A stretch of DNA of 64,000 bases, taken from positions 22,874 through 86,873 of the forward strand of contig JBAYMR010000005.1 of NCBI GenBank assembly GCA_041663445.1. Direction: 5' to 3'. Position 1 is the first letter of the stretch, and each line of letters begins with the position of its first letter. Positions 35,723 to 44,755 of this stretch are shown here, in pieces. Under the pieces are notes generated by a model that ran no database searches, was not told where the DNA came from, and worked only from the letters and a program-made list of their open reading frames with translations. The translations under genes were made by a program, and so were the position numbers. The DNA comes from UBA10161 sp041663445. GTDB taxonomy: Archaea; Micrarchaeota; Micrarchaeia; Anstonellales; Anstonellaceae.

Positions 35723-36601
35723 ATGGCAAATTTCTATGACAGGATGGAGGAGAACAGGCGCAACTCATACATCCTGGTTGCGCTTGTGTTTTGCGTGTGC
35801 CTTGCTGCGGTGTGGGGCATTTCGGTGCTGTTTTTCGGCGACAGCGGGCTCGGCTTTGCCCTGGGCGCGCTTTTCTCCGGGGGCTATGTCGCCGCCACTT
35901 ATTTCGCTGCGGACGGAATGATTCTCGGGGTGTCCGGCGCGCGCGAGGCGAAAAAGGAGGAGTTCCCCTATCTCGTCAATGTTGTCGAGGGGCTTTCCAT
36001 TGCGGCGGGCGTGCCCATGCCGAAAATATATGTGATTGACGACCCTGCGCCAAATGCGTTCGCAGTCGGCACGTCGCCCGAGAAAGCGTCGGTTGCATTC
36101 ACCACGGGGCTGCTTTCCATGATGGGCCGCGCGGAGCTGGAAGGCGTTGCAGCGCATGAGCTGTCGCACATCAGGAATCTGGATTCGAGGATGGCGACCA
36201 TGGCGGTTGCAATGGTTGGCTTGATTGCCATACTTTCCGACCTTGGCCTGCGCTCCATGTTCTGGGGGGGAAGGGGGAACAGCAGGGGCGGGCGGGGAGG
36301 AAGCGGGCTTGCCATTGTCGGCCTGATAATAATCATTCTCGCGCCAATAGCATCCCAGCTCGTGAGGCTGGCGCTCTCGCGCCAGAGGGAATATTTGGCA
36401 GATGCAAGCGGCGCGGAGCTCACGCGCTACCCGGAAGGATTGGCATCCGCGCTTGGGAAGATGGAAAAATCCGGCACCATGGTGCGGAAAGCCACCGACG
36501 CCACGGCATCGCTTTATTTCGCCAATCCACTTTCCATGGGCGGCTTGCTCTCCACCCACCCGCCAATCAAGGAAAGGATAAGGCGGCTGAAGGAGATGTA
36601 G
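35723..36601 (+). CDS. htpX: HtpX-like membrane zinc metalloprotease
   Basis: 292 residues from ATG 35723, preceded by GGGAGAT. Two N-terminal TM helices, the catalytic HELSH zinc motif, a further hydrophobic pair (about 165-215, split by a Gly/Arg loop) and the REYLADASGAEL zinc-ligand segment. Membrane protein quality control. The ending STHPPIKERI is characteristic of the family. Confidence 0.94.
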   Translation: MANFYDRMEENRRNSYILVALVFCVCLAAVWGISVLFFGDSGLGFALGALFSGGYVAATYFAADGMILGVSGAREAKKEEFPYLVNVVEGLSIAAGVPMPKIYVIDDPAPNAFAVGTSPEKASVAFTTGLLSMMGRAELEGVAAHELSHIRNLDSRMATMAVAMVGLIAILSDLGLRSMFWGGRGNSRGGRGGSGLAIVGLIIIILAPIASQLVRLALSRQREYLADASGAELTRYPEGLASALGKMEKSGTMVRKATDATASLYFANPLSMGGLLSTHPPIKERIRRLKEM

Positions 36602-36619
36602 CTATTTCTGCAGCAGAAG

Positions 36620-37609
36620 CTAAACCGAAGAAAAGTAGGGAAGGAAAATCGGCGCGGAGAGCAGCCTGTAAAGCTCGAACGCCGCCACCATGGAAACCGC
36701 GAGCGCGAGCAGGGGATAGATGGCAAGGTCGGCAATGGAAAGCGCAAGCGCGCGCATCGCGGAGGGGAGGAGCGGCTGCGCCTCGCCGCCAAAATCGCCG
36801 GATGAAAGCTCGTCTATTTTGTCCTTGACAGCGGATGTTTCGTCAAGCTCGAGCAGCGGGAGGGATGCGAACTTGCCATCGAACTCCGACGCAAGCTGGG
36901 AGGCCGCGGCAAGCTCCTTTTGCGTGCCGCTCACCGAGAAGGTGTAGGTGAAAAGCAGCGGATAGACGGCATACGCCGCGATTGCAATCGCCATCGCAGC
37001 TGCGCCAAGCTTGCGCGTGGCGAAAAAGGTGCGGAGCAACAGGCCGGCTGGAAGGAAGACGGCAAGCGCGGATGACTGGATGAAGCCTGCCAGCTCAAGC
37101 TCAAGGAAGGAGAGGGCTGATGAGATATAGAGCATGTTGGAGGCGCCTGAGAGCTGCTGCGAAAGAGATTGGAGCGCGAAAAAAGGCTGGGCGGACACCA
37201 CGCCCAATGAAAGCTGGAGGGAGGAGGCGAACCCGGTGATGTCTGAGGCGCGGAAAAGCAGGGAGGCGAGAGAGCGCTGCGAAAGCTCGAGCGCGGCAAG
37301 ATTGCAGGCAAGATAGGCGTGCGGCGATGATTGGGGGTTGGCAATTTGCGGGCAGGAAGGCGGCACGGGAATCGGAAGGGACGAGAAAGTGGCCTGCAAA
37401 AGGAGCGCAAATGACATCACGCAGCCGAGCATTGCGGCGGAGATTATGCCCTGCCCGAGTTCCTCGGCGCCAAGCAGGCGCAGCCTGCGCACGGAAAAGC
37501 CCAGCCCCACGCCGAACAATATCCCGCCGATGAGTATGGATATGGTGGCGGCAGTTATCGCTAAGTCAAAGTTGGCAGAAGACGCGGACATGTCAAATGT
37601 CTGCTGCAT
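36620..37609 (-). CDS. Polytopic membrane protein of unknown family
   Basis: 329 residues from ATG 37609 (TTG 37624 is an alternative). Seven or so hydrophobic segments: one at about 15-35, one near 60-75, a group at 110-215, and one at about 285-310 near the C-terminus. The loop between the last groups is long and acidic. Three Cys in the first large loop (one in PSCPQ) might pair. No motif recognised. Convergent with htpX. Confidence 0.65.
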   Translation of the reverse strand: MQQTFDMSASSANFDLAITAATISILIGGILFGVGLGFSVRRLRLLGAEELGQGIISAAMLGCVMSFALLLQATFSSLPIPVPPSCPQIANPQSSPHAYLACNLAALELSQRSLASLLFRASDITGFASSLQLSLGVVSAQPFFALQSLSQQLSGASNMLYISSALSFLELELAGFIQSSALAVFLPAGLLLRTFFATRKLGAAAMAIAIAAYAVYPLLFTYTFSVSGTQKELAAASQLASEFDGKFASLPLLELDETSAVKDKIDELSSGDFGGEAQPLLPSAMRALALSIADLAIYPLLALAVSMVAAFELYRLLSAPIFLPYFSSV

Positions 37610-37694
37610 AAGCTTGCAAGCCAATCAACTGCCAGGGCTGCGTGCCGGGCAGGTCGGGCCATAAGGCGCGGCGGCATGCGTTGACTTTAGCGCC

Positions 37695-38258
37695 TTAGGA
37701 AGTGAACTTGACCACAAGAGCGCCGCCGAGCGCGGCGAGCAGTGTGTCAAGGCCGATGGTTACGAACAGCACCACTGCCACCATCAGGGTGGAGGAGACC
37801 GCATCGCCCAGCGGGTTCTTGTTGAGCAGGGCGAGTATGAGAAGGACGATGGATGACGTGAATGCGCCGAAGAACCCGGCAAGCGCGCCCACCAGCGCGC
37901 CCCGCTTTATGCCCATTGGCGCCTTGCGCAGCTTCTCAAACACTATCGCCGCAAGCGCGCCTGCGAGCAGGGGAAGCAGGCAGATTACGGGCACGAAAGT
38001 TATTGACATTAGGGGCGTGTCCGTCATGAAAAGCACTGCGGCTTCGGACGCCATGAAAAAGAGGAAAAGCAGCAGTCCGCCCGCAATGGCGGCAACTAGG
38101 TGCTCTGCAACGCTCCTTATCCTGCCAGCAGGCAGGAAGGAAAGCAGGGGCTTTTCAGGCGCGGACGATTTCCGCGGCTCTGAGATGATTGGCTTTTGCT
38201 GCTCTGATGCCTTGTGAACGTCAATGGCTGGCTGCTTGTAAGATGGAACGGGCAGAAT
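37695..38258 (-). CDS. Multi-pass membrane protein, probably starting at a non-standard ATT codon
   Basis: The segment with a normal start (ATG 38054) would be 119 residues with three TM helices. But the same frame is open and protein-like for about 95 codons further upstream: a Pro/Lys/Ser-rich cytoplasmic part (PVPSYKQPAIDVHK...) and an extra TM helix (LVAAIAGGLLLFLFF) that runs straight into that ATG. No ATG, GTG or TTG exists in that stretch. A TATA box (ctttatacc on the minus strand, about 38284-38292) is spaced so that transcription would begin just before GTGAT-ATT. I propose ATT at 38258 (187 aa); the alternative is the short form. Function unknown. Confidence 0.5.
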   Translation of the reverse strand: MLPVPSYKQPAIDVHKASEQQKPIISEPRKSSAPEKPLLSFLPAGRIRSVAEHLVAAIAGGLLLFLFFMASEAAVLFMTDTPLMSITFVPVICLLPLLAGALAAIVFEKLRKAPMGIKRGALVGALAGFFGAFTSSIVLLILALLNKNPLGDAVSSTLMVAVVLFVTIGLDTLLAALGGALVVKFTS

Positions 38259-38372
38259 ATCACCAGGCTGACTTTTGGATGCAAGGTATAAAGGCTTATC
38301 GGCAGGCAGGATGGCGATAGTATGGCTTTGGTTGTTATGGCAGGCGGGAGTGCGGCACGGAAAACTGCGGCG

Positions 38373-38999
38373 TTACTGCGTGAGTATCCTCACGTCCGTC
38401 CTGTTGCCCGGGGTTGCATCCACCGCCGCCTTGAACGCGAGCGGGTCTGCGCGCGTGTCGGACAGGTAGTTGTAGTGTATCGGGATTGCCACCTTCGGCT
38501 TTATGCGCGCGACGGCCTCCGCCGCCTCCTTCACATCCATGGTGTAGGTGCCGCCGATGGGAAGGAGCGCGATGTCGCAGTCAATGCCGGACATTTCAGG
38601 AATCAGGTCGGTGTCGCCTGCGAAATAGACGCGCGCGGACTTGAAGCGGATGATGAAGCCCGCCCCCTTGTCGCGCGGGTGGAATGGCTTGCCGATGTTG
38701 TAGGCGTGCACGGCCTCGATTGCCACGTGCCCCACCATTTCCTTTCCGCCGATTTCTATTATGCGGACCGGGAGCTTGCAGTTGTTGCCGATGAGGATGG
38801 TGCGCGGCGTGGTGACGGAAGGCGCTGCAACCGCGTGGTCGGTGTGCCCGTGGGAGTAGAGTATGGCGTCCGCCGCGGGGTAGCCGCGCGGAAGCACGAA
38901 CGGGTCTATGTATATCCTCAGCCCGTCAGCCTCGAGCATCACGCTGGAGTGGCCGAACCATACCACGCGTACGCCTGAAAAAACCGTGCTGTTTGCCAT
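38373..38999 (-). CDS. UPF0173-type metal-dependent hydrolase (metallo-beta-lactamase fold)
   Basis: 208 residues from ATG 38999. The metal-binding H-x-H-x-D-H is SHGHTDHAV; later ligands appear in HAYN, FAGDTDL and the C-terminal IPIHYN. The early WFGHSSVML and IYIDPFV match UPF0173/YtkL proteins. Substrate unknown. Divergent from the reductase at 39069 with 69 bases between. Confidence 0.88.
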   Translation of the reverse strand: MANSTVFSGVRVVWFGHSSVMLEADGLRIYIDPFVLPRGYPAADAILYSHGHTDHAVAAPSVTTPRTILIGNNCKLPVRIIEIGGKEMVGHVAIEAVHAYNIGKPFHPRDKGAGFIIRFKSARVYFAGDTDLIPEMSGIDCDIALLPIGGTYTMDVKEAAEAVARIKPKVAIPIHYNYLSDTRADPLAFKAAVDATPGNRTDVRILTQ

Positions 39000-39068
39000 G
39001 CGCTTAACTTGGGGGCGTGCGTTTTTATTAGTTATGAAGAGAAATGGCTCCACGGTGCTGGTGATTTG

Positions 39069-40295
39069 ATGTCAGAGAACATTTTCTACGATTGCATAGT
39101 TGTCGGGGCTGGCCCCGGCGGCTCCACGGCAGCCTCGCTGCTCTCAAAAAAGGGGAAGCGCGTGCTTCTCATTGACAAGGAGAAGTTCCCGCGCGACAAG
39201 ACGTGCGGCGACGCGATTTCCGGCAAGGCGCTCTCCATCCTCGAGGAGCTGGGGCTGGTCGGCGCAGTAGAGAAATCCGACCACGGCGAGATTGACGGCG
39301 TGCTTTTCTCCTCGCCCAACGGCACTGTCGCGTCCATCCCGTTCGGCAGGAGCGGGGAGCAAATCTCCAAGGGCTACACGTGCAGGCGCCAGGTGTACGA
39401 CAACCTGCTTTTCCAGAACGCGAAGAAAGGCTGCGACGCGCTGGAAGGCATGGCGGCAACCGCGCTTGTGAAGGAGAACGGCACCGTCGCCGGAGTGAAG
39501 GCGAAGGGCGCTGACGGGAAGGAATACGAGTTCCGCGGGAAGATGGTGATTGGCGCGGACGGCGTGAATTCCATGGTGGCGCGCGAAATCCGCGGCAGCG
39601 AGGTGGACCCCAAGCACACCTGCATCGCGTACCGCGCGTATTACTCGGGCATTTCGGGCATGAGCGGCAAATTGGAAATCCATTTCGTGAAGTCCATAAT
39701 GCCGGGCTACTTCTGGATATTCCCCATGGAAAACGGGCTGGCAAACGTCGGCGTGGGAATGGTGATGGACGACATGAAGAAGCATGGCACCGACCTCGGC
39801 AGGGCGATGGAGGCGATGCTCAAGGAGAACCCGCTTTTCAAGGAGAGGTTTGCAAACGCGAAGATGGTGTCGCCGCTGAAGGCATGGCAATTGCCGTTCG
39901 GCTCGAAAAAGAGGAAGCTGCACGCGCAGAACGCGCTTCTTGTTGGCGACGCGGCAGGCCTTGTGGACCCGTTCTCCGGGGAGGGCATTGGGAATGCCAT
40001 GCTGTCCGGCAAGCTCGCGGCAGAGGTTGCATACGAGGCGCTGGCAACAGGCGACACGAGCGAGGCGTTCCTTTCGCGCTATGATGAAAGGGTCTGGAAC
40101 ACGGTGTGGAACGAGCTTGAGCTGAGCTACAAGATGCAACGGCTCGGCAAGGTGGAGTTCCTGCTGAATTTCGTGGTGGGCAAGGCGGCGAAAAGCCCCA
40201 AGGCGCGCGAGGCGATTTGCGGGACGATGTCAAACAAGGAGGCGAAGAGCGGGTATGCCTCGCCCCTGTTCTACCTGAAGCTCCTGTTCGAGTAG
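39069..40295 (+). CDS. Geranylgeranyl reductase-family flavoprotein
   Basis: 408 residues from ATG 39069. FAD-binding start CIVVGAGPGGSTAASLLSKKG, the KTCGDAISGKAL Cys motif of geranylgeranyl reductases, GADGVNSMVAREI and LLVGDAAGLVDPFSGEGIGNAM. Archaeal members saturate the isoprenoid chains of membrane lipids. Followed four bases later by a second flavoprotein, probably in one operon. Exact substrate is inferred from family. Confidence 0.9.
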   Translation: MSENIFYDCIVVGAGPGGSTAASLLSKKGKRVLLIDKEKFPRDKTCGDAISGKALSILEELGLVGAVEKSDHGEIDGVLFSSPNGTVASIPFGRSGEQISKGYTCRRQVYDNLLFQNAKKGCDALEGMAATALVKENGTVAGVKAKGADGKEYEFRGKMVIGADGVNSMVAREIRGSEVDPKHTCIAYRAYYSGISGMSGKLEIHFVKSIMPGYFWIFPMENGLANVGVGMVMDDMKKHGTDLGRAMEAMLKENPLFKERFANAKMVSPLKAWQLPFGSKKRKLHAQNALLVGDAAGLVDPFSGEGIGNAMLSGKLAAEVAYEALATGDTSEAFLSRYDERVWNTVWNELELSYKMQRLGKVEFLLNFVVGKAAKSPKAREAICGTMSNKEAKSGYASPLFYLKLLFE

Positions 40296-40299
40296 GCAT

Positions 40300-41391
40300 A
40301 TGGAAACCAACATACTTGGCGCCGGCCCCGCAGGGCTTTGCGCTGCGATAAACCTTGCGCGCGCTGGGAAAAGCGTCAAAGTGCATGAAAAGCGCGAAGG
40401 GGCGGGGATGCGCTTTTGCCCCAACCTGCAGGGGTTGCGCTATCTTTACATGCCGCCAGGGGAATTCCTGCGGCAGGTGGGCGTGGAAGCTGGCGTGGAA
40501 TTCCGCTACTTTTCGCGCGCGGTCATTTGCACAAGAGGCAGGAAAATGGAGCTGGACTGCTCGGGCGGAAGCCAGATGCCCTTTGTGCTGCGTGGCAGCG
40601 GCGGGAAGCTGGGGGATGGAACGCTTGATGCCGCGCTCTTTTCGGAAGCAAGAAGGCTCGGCGTGGAATTCGAGTTCAATTCGCGCGCAACCGAGCGCGA
40701 CGCGCAGATAGTGGCGACGGGCAGCAGGGGCGAGCCGGACCAGGCCGCGCTTGGAAGCGTGTTTGAGAACAGCGATTTCCCGCGCGACTGCCAGCTTGTC
40801 ATGTTTGACGACAGGTATTCGCCGCGAGGCTGGTACTCTTACATATTGCCCTTGGGCAAGGACGAAATCGAGTTTGTCACCTGCGTGTCAAAGCCGCACA
40901 TCCCGTTGCTTTCGCAACTGCATGCAAAGGCGATGGAAGGGAGGAAGGAAATTTCCGATGCTGTTGGCGGCAGGAAAAAAATCGCTTCCTTCGGAGGCTC
41001 GGCGTCCTCGCGCATCCCGAAAAGCGCGTTTGTTGGCGGCAAATATTTTGTCGGCGAGGCAGCCGGCTTCCAGGACCCGTACATGGGCTTCGGGATTGCC
41101 TACGCGCTGCGGAGCGGGCATCTTGCGGCGCGCGCAATGATTGAGGGAGAGGATTATGATGCGCTTTGGAAGCGCGAGTTCGGCTATTACCTGAGGAAGG
41201 ACGCCGCCTACAGGTTTACGATGTGGCTGGCGGGCGATTCGGCTGCATCGCTCGTGATGTCAAAGTACAAGGACCATCAGCGCGCGAACCTGTCCGCCGC
41301 GCTCCCTGAAAAAAATCCCGCTTACCGCGCGCTCGTCGAGGGAGTGTCGCTGCTCGCGCGGGCAAAAAAAAGAGCGAGCGGAAGCTGGTAG
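40300..41391 (+). CDS. FAD-dependent oxidoreductase, geranylgeranyl reductase-like
   Basis: 363 residues. Dinucleotide-binding start NILGAGPAGLCAAINLARAGK and a second FAD motif VGEAAGFQDPYMGFGIAYAL, laid out as in the preceding gene but shorter and more diverged; it lacks the exact KTCGD Cys motif (MRFCPNLQG is in its place). Probably a partner or paralogue in lipid or isoprenoid reduction. Start ATG 40300, four bases after the upstream stop. Confidence 0.8.
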   Translation: METNILGAGPAGLCAAINLARAGKSVKVHEKREGAGMRFCPNLQGLRYLYMPPGEFLRQVGVEAGVEFRYFSRAVICTRGRKMELDCSGGSQMPFVLRGSGGKLGDGTLDAALFSEARRLGVEFEFNSRATERDAQIVATGSRGEPDQAALGSVFENSDFPRDCQLVMFDDRYSPRGWYSYILPLGKDEIEFVTCVSKPHIPLLSQLHAKAMEGRKEISDAVGGRKKIASFGGSASSRIPKSAFVGGKYFVGEAAGFQDPYMGFGIAYALRSGHLAARAMIEGEDYDALWKREFGYYLRKDAAYRFTMWLAGDSAASLVMSKYKDHQRANLSAALPEKNPAYRALVEGVSLLARAKKRASGSW

Positions 41392-41410
41392 GTTCGCAGC
41401 AAGCCGCCCT

Positions 41411-41477
41411 ATTTTTCGGCGCACCGAAAAATGGACATCTTGTGCGTTGCGACGCACAAGACCGTCCGCTGGGACGG
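41411..41477. repeat. Three tandem hairpins downstream of the flavoprotein operon
   Basis: ATTTTTCGG/CCGAAAAAT (41411-41432, loop cgca); CTTGTGCGT/ACGCACAAG (41439-41460, loop tgcg); CCGTCC/GGACGG (41462-41477, loop gctg). All stems are perfect. Between convergent genes, so they could terminate transcription, though three in a row is unusual. Confidence 0.75.
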
Positions 41478-41531
41478 GATTCGCCCGCCCTGAACACTAC
41501 ACACTGGCCATTTTCGCGTGGCAGATTCTCC

Positions 41532-42212
41532 CTATAGTGGTTTTTTTGTTTGCTGCGGAGCACTGGCGCCACCGGCTTGAATGGTGGTTTTCTGTTTCCG
41601 GGCCATTGCAGTCCGCTCCTTCAAGTCGCCTCGTTGCCTTTCGGGATCCATTGAATAATTCAAGTAGTCCATCTGTTTTTGTATCGTCTTGCGGATGTCC
41701 TCGCCTGCGATTTTCTCGCAGATGTAAAGCCCCAAGTCAATCGAAGACGTCACCCCGCGCGCGGTTATGACGTTCCCATCATCTACAATCCTCTCATTAG
41801 ACACTTCTTTTGCAAATTTACGCAGATAATCTATGAGGGCAGGGTGAGTGGTGGCTTTTTTGCCATCCAAACCCCCTGCCACGCCAAGCAGTATGCTCCC
41901 GCCGCAAACAGCAGCTATTTTCGCGTCCTTGTCCGTGTTTTTGAGCCAGAGTATGAACTTCGCGTCCTTTACGAGTGTCCCTATCGAGTTCCCGCCTGGC
42001 ACTATCACATAATCGTAGCCTGAAAGATTGTTTTTCACTCTGGATGGGAGAATCTCGAGCCCCTCCCATGATTTTACCTTTTCGCTGAACGCGCACACGT
42101 CCCATTCCAAGTCAGGAACAAAACCCATTGTCTTGAGCCGAGTTATTGGATCGAACGCTCCTGCGAAGTCCAGCGTGGTCATGCCATCGTAAATGACAAA
42201 AGCTATTTTCAT
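41532..42212 (-). CDS. DJ-1/PfpI family protein
   Basis: 226 residues from ATG 42212. FVIYDGMTTLDFAGAFDP and the nucleophile-elbow AAVCGGSILLGVAGGLDGKKATTH carry the DJ-1/PfpI signature with the reactive Cys and a nearby His. Members are glyoxalases, deglycases, amidases or regulators; which one cannot be read. The last ~35 residues are a polar Gln/Lys tail. TATA-like tttaaatataag lies upstream at about 42240-42250. Confidence 0.88.
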   Translation of the reverse strand: MKIAFVIYDGMTTLDFAGAFDPITRLKTMGFVPDLEWDVCAFSEKVKSWEGLEILPSRVKNNLSGYDYVIVPGGNSIGTLVKDAKFILWLKNTDKDAKIAAVCGGSILLGVAGGLDGKKATTHPALIDYLRKFAKEVSNERIVDDGNVITARGVTSSIDLGLYICEKIAGEDIRKTIQKQMDYLNYSMDPERQRGDLKERTAMARKQKTTIQAGGASAPQQTKKPL

Positions 42213-42236
42213 GCTTCTCACGGAGCATTTATTCAA

Positions 42237-42648
42237 TTCTTATATTTAAACTCCTTTTGTTTCCGTGGAATAGCTACGCCACAGCGCGGATGCCCATATT
42301 CTCCTCGCCGGGTGAGCCTCACACCTGTCTAGGGAAATGCCTGAAACTTGCCGAAATGCCCCCACCAATCCTCTAATTTTTCGTCCGTCTGATGCGGACT
42401 TGAGTATCAAACCGTCCGCTGGGTCAGTGACTCCGTCTCAGACGGTAAAAAGAGACCCCATTTCCTAGGAATCGAGGAGACGGTCGTTCGTCATTTCACT
42501 TGCTCTTCTTTTTCCTTTCATTGGTAGTTCTGTCCGCGGGGGCAGTGTCAGACTGCCCAAAGACACGTCGTTTCCTAGGAAATGATGGGGGCGATTGACT
42601 TGCTCTGCATTCATAAACGTTATTAATACGAAAACCATATCCATCCCC
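42237..42648. other. Gene-free gap with several palindromes
   Basis: No convincing gene in 412 bases. Structure seen: GTCCG/CGGAC (42383-42399); interrupted palindrome CCGTCTCAGACGG (42433-42445); TTCCTAGGAA (42462-42471) and again TTTCCTAGGAAA (42571-42582); GGGCAGT/ACTGCCC (42540-42558). The phrase accgtccgctggg (42411-42423) is repeated exactly at 41461-41473. An AT-rich promoter for the permease is near 42611-42630. Confidence 0.7.
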
Positions 42649-43881
42649 ATGGCAAACGGAAAGCTGAAGAAAACAATCTCGCTCCTAGACGCGACTTCAA
42701 TTGGCATAGGCGCGATTGTGGGCGCGGGGATATTCGTTGTCCTTGGCGTGGCGACCGGCTTGGCAGGCTCCGCAGTCATCGCCTCGATTATCATAGCAGG
42801 CGCCGTTGCCATGCTTACCGCATCAAGCTTTGTGAGTCTTAGCAAAACAACTCAGAAAGAAGGAGGCGCCTACGAATTCGCGCATAAGCTCCTTCCGCCG
42901 TTCTTGGCTTTCCTCACGGGCTTTCTCTGGCTTACGTCAAACGTGGTCGCGGGGGCGACCGTTGCGCTCGGCTTTTCACTCTATCTTTCCTCGCTCTTTC
43001 CCGGCTTGCCAGCGGCGCCCATAGCCGCCATTGCCTGCCTCGTGGCAACCGCCCTTAATTACTCGGGCATGAAGCATTCCGTCTCGATGAACAACGTGCT
43101 TGTGGCAGCCAAGGTTCTCGTTCTCCTGTTTTTCGTTCTAGCAGGATTTTTCTTCTTTAAAGCCGGCAACTTTTCAGGCATAGGCAGCACACCGCTTGGA
43201 GGCGTGCTTTCAGGCGCGGCGATAATCTTCTTCGCGTACGGGGGCTTCGCCAGGATAACCGTGGTTTCCGAGGAAGTGAAAAACGCGAAGCAGAACGTGC
43301 CTAGGGCAATCATTCTGGCGCTTGCAGTTTCTACGGTTCTTTACCTCTTAGTATCTATAGCCGCGGTCGGGCTTGGCGGCGCTAGCCAATCATTCACATC
43401 TGGCGCCTTCCTCTCTTCAGCAATAAGCTCCACCGGAATACCGTATGCAGCGCTTATTGTCTCCCTAGGCGCGCTGGCGGCAACTGCAAGCGTGCTTTTG
43501 ACCACCGTGATGGGCGTGTCGCGCGTGGCGTTCGCAATGGCGCGCAACAATGACGCGCCTAAGGCATTCGCCAAAGTGGATTCCGAAAGCGGGGTGCCAA
43601 GAAACGCCGTCCTGGCTGCAGGCATCGCATCCGCGCTCCTCGCACTCCTTGGCGACCTGACGCTTGTTGCATCTGTCAGCAGCTTTGCCCTGCTCGCCTA
43701 TTATGTAGCTGCCAATTATGCCGCTCTCAGGCTCAAGGCGAATGCATCTGCCAAGCTGATTTCTGCCGCGGGGCTGGTTTCATGCTTTGCCCTTATGGCG
43801 TTCCTTTCGCAGCAGGCGCTCATGATAGGGGCTCTTGCAGTCATATGCGGCTCAGCATACTATTATTTCAGAAAAAAATAA
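42649..43881 (+). CDS. APC-superfamily amino acid permease
   Basis: 410 residues, about 11-12 TM helices. The first helix has SIGIGAIVGAGIFVVLG, the broken-helix substrate motif of APC transporters; TM6 region has FFAYGGFARITVVSEEVKNAKQNVPRAI, also diagnostic. Probably amino acid or polyamine uptake; substrate unknown. ATG 42649 chosen by the usual N-terminal Lys-rich lead into TM1. Confidence 0.9.
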   Translation: MANGKLKKTISLLDATSIGIGAIVGAGIFVVLGVATGLAGSAVIASIIIAGAVAMLTASSFVSLSKTTQKEGGAYEFAHKLLPPFLAFLTGFLWLTSNVVAGATVALGFSLYLSSLFPGLPAAPIAAIACLVATALNYSGMKHSVSMNNVLVAAKVLVLLFFVLAGFFFFKAGNFSGIGSTPLGGVLSGAAIIFFAYGGFARITVVSEEVKNAKQNVPRAIILALAVSTVLYLLVSIAAVGLGGASQSFTSGAFLSSAISSTGIPYAALIVSLGALAATASVLLTTVMGVSRVAFAMARNNDAPKAFAKVDSESGVPRNAVLAAGIASALLALLGDLTLVASVSSFALLAYYVAANYAALRLKANASAKLISAAGLVSCFALMAFLSQQALMIGALAVICGSAYYYFRKK

Positions 43882-43925
43882 GCACAGGCGTTTTCGTGTG
43901 CGCAAGCCAATTCTTCTATGAGCAG

Positions 43926-44372
43926 CTAGAGGATGCGATTGCCGGGCCGTCTTATCCTTGTTTCATCCAAGTTAATGGGATCCACTTCGGGCTCCTTGAG
44001 GTCGTAAATGGAAATCACGGAAATTGACGCTGGAAGCGCGCTGAATTCCTTCTGGATGGCTTTCATTTCCTCTCTGGATAGGGGAGGGGTCTCTGAAGGC
44101 TTCCTGAGGGGCGTATCCAACTGGACCTCGTCCGGTCCTATCCTTCCAGCCAGGCGTGCCATCTCGCCGGCGCATCCCTTATTCTCGGCAACGAACATCA
44201 TCTGCAGCACGAGCTTTCCCTTGAATTCCTTCCTGAAGTTCATTATGCCATCTACAATTTGCCCGAACTTCAAGCCTTCGATGGGCCTGCTGACTTTTTG
44301 AAAAACTTCCTCGTTGGAAGCATCCAGCTTCGCGGCCACTATGTCCGCGTTGCAAAGCGCTGCCCATGCCAT
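43926..44372 (-). pseudogene. Radical SAM protein, C-terminal fragment (N-terminal cluster domain missing)
   Basis: 148 residues beginning at an internal ATG. The text (NADIVAAKLDASNEEVFQKVSRP, the LQMMFVAEN segment and VQLDTPLRKPSE) matches the second half of archaeal COG0731-type radical SAM enzymes. The first half, with the CxxxCxxC iron-sulfur motif, is absent: upstream the sequence switches to an unrelated DNA methyltransferase. A remnant produced by a deletion or insertion junction near 44365-44375. Confidence 0.75.
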
Positions 44373-44718
44373 CCGGCTTTTTCCAGATCAGGTTGTCGCG
44401 GTAGGTGAAGCCAGCGCGCTCCAAGAGGAAGACGAAGTGGAACGGAATCGGGTATTTCCTTCCGTTTGAGATTATGTCAGATATGTTTACGCAGCAGTAC
44501 CGGCCGACCTGCAATACGCGGAAGCACTCCCTGAATACGGCCTCCATTGACTGGAGGTAACCCATATAGTCGTCAATCGCGCCTATGTTGCCCTTCACGT
44601 TTCCGTAGTTTTTCACATTGAAGTAGGGCGGGCTTGTCACGATGAGCTGCACGCTTTCATCGGCCAGATCGGCCATGTTGCGCGAGTCGCCGATTATCAC
44701 GGAATGTTTCGTTTCCAT
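44373..44718 (-). pseudogene. N4/N6 DNA methyltransferase, N-terminal fragment
   Basis: Starts METKHSVIIGDSRNMADLADE at ATG 44718. It contains the catalytic TSPPYFNVKNYG (S-P-P-Y) motif and continues to NLIWKKPDGM, then coding similarity stops. The C-terminal half with the FxGxG AdoMet motif expected in this class (catalytic motif first) is missing; the frame runs on into the radical SAM fragment out of its frame. Probably inactive. Its upstream region (44756-44796) has the same palindromes as the right end of the DISARM island. Confidence 0.75.
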
Positions 44719-44755
44719 GAAGCAGGCTGCGCTGAGTAGTCGATAAATATTTTGA

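Noticed and set aside
39144..40139. A 331-residue minus-strand frame.
   Set aside because: Antisense to the geranylgeranyl reductase-like gene, with shadow-type composition and no motif.
41461..41500. A T-arm-like sequence on the minus strand (gcgggcgaatcccgt followed by cccagcg) resembling a tRNA 3' end.
   Set aside because: The T loop lacks two bases, no matching 5' acceptor, D arm or anticodon arm is found upstream, and the bases are already part of a perfect hairpin.
44179..44372. Reading the methyltransferase frame through to 44179 as a single intact 180-residue protein.
   Set aside because: After IWKKPDGM the frame becomes low-quality text, while another frame carries clear radical SAM similarity; the extension is not real coding sequence.
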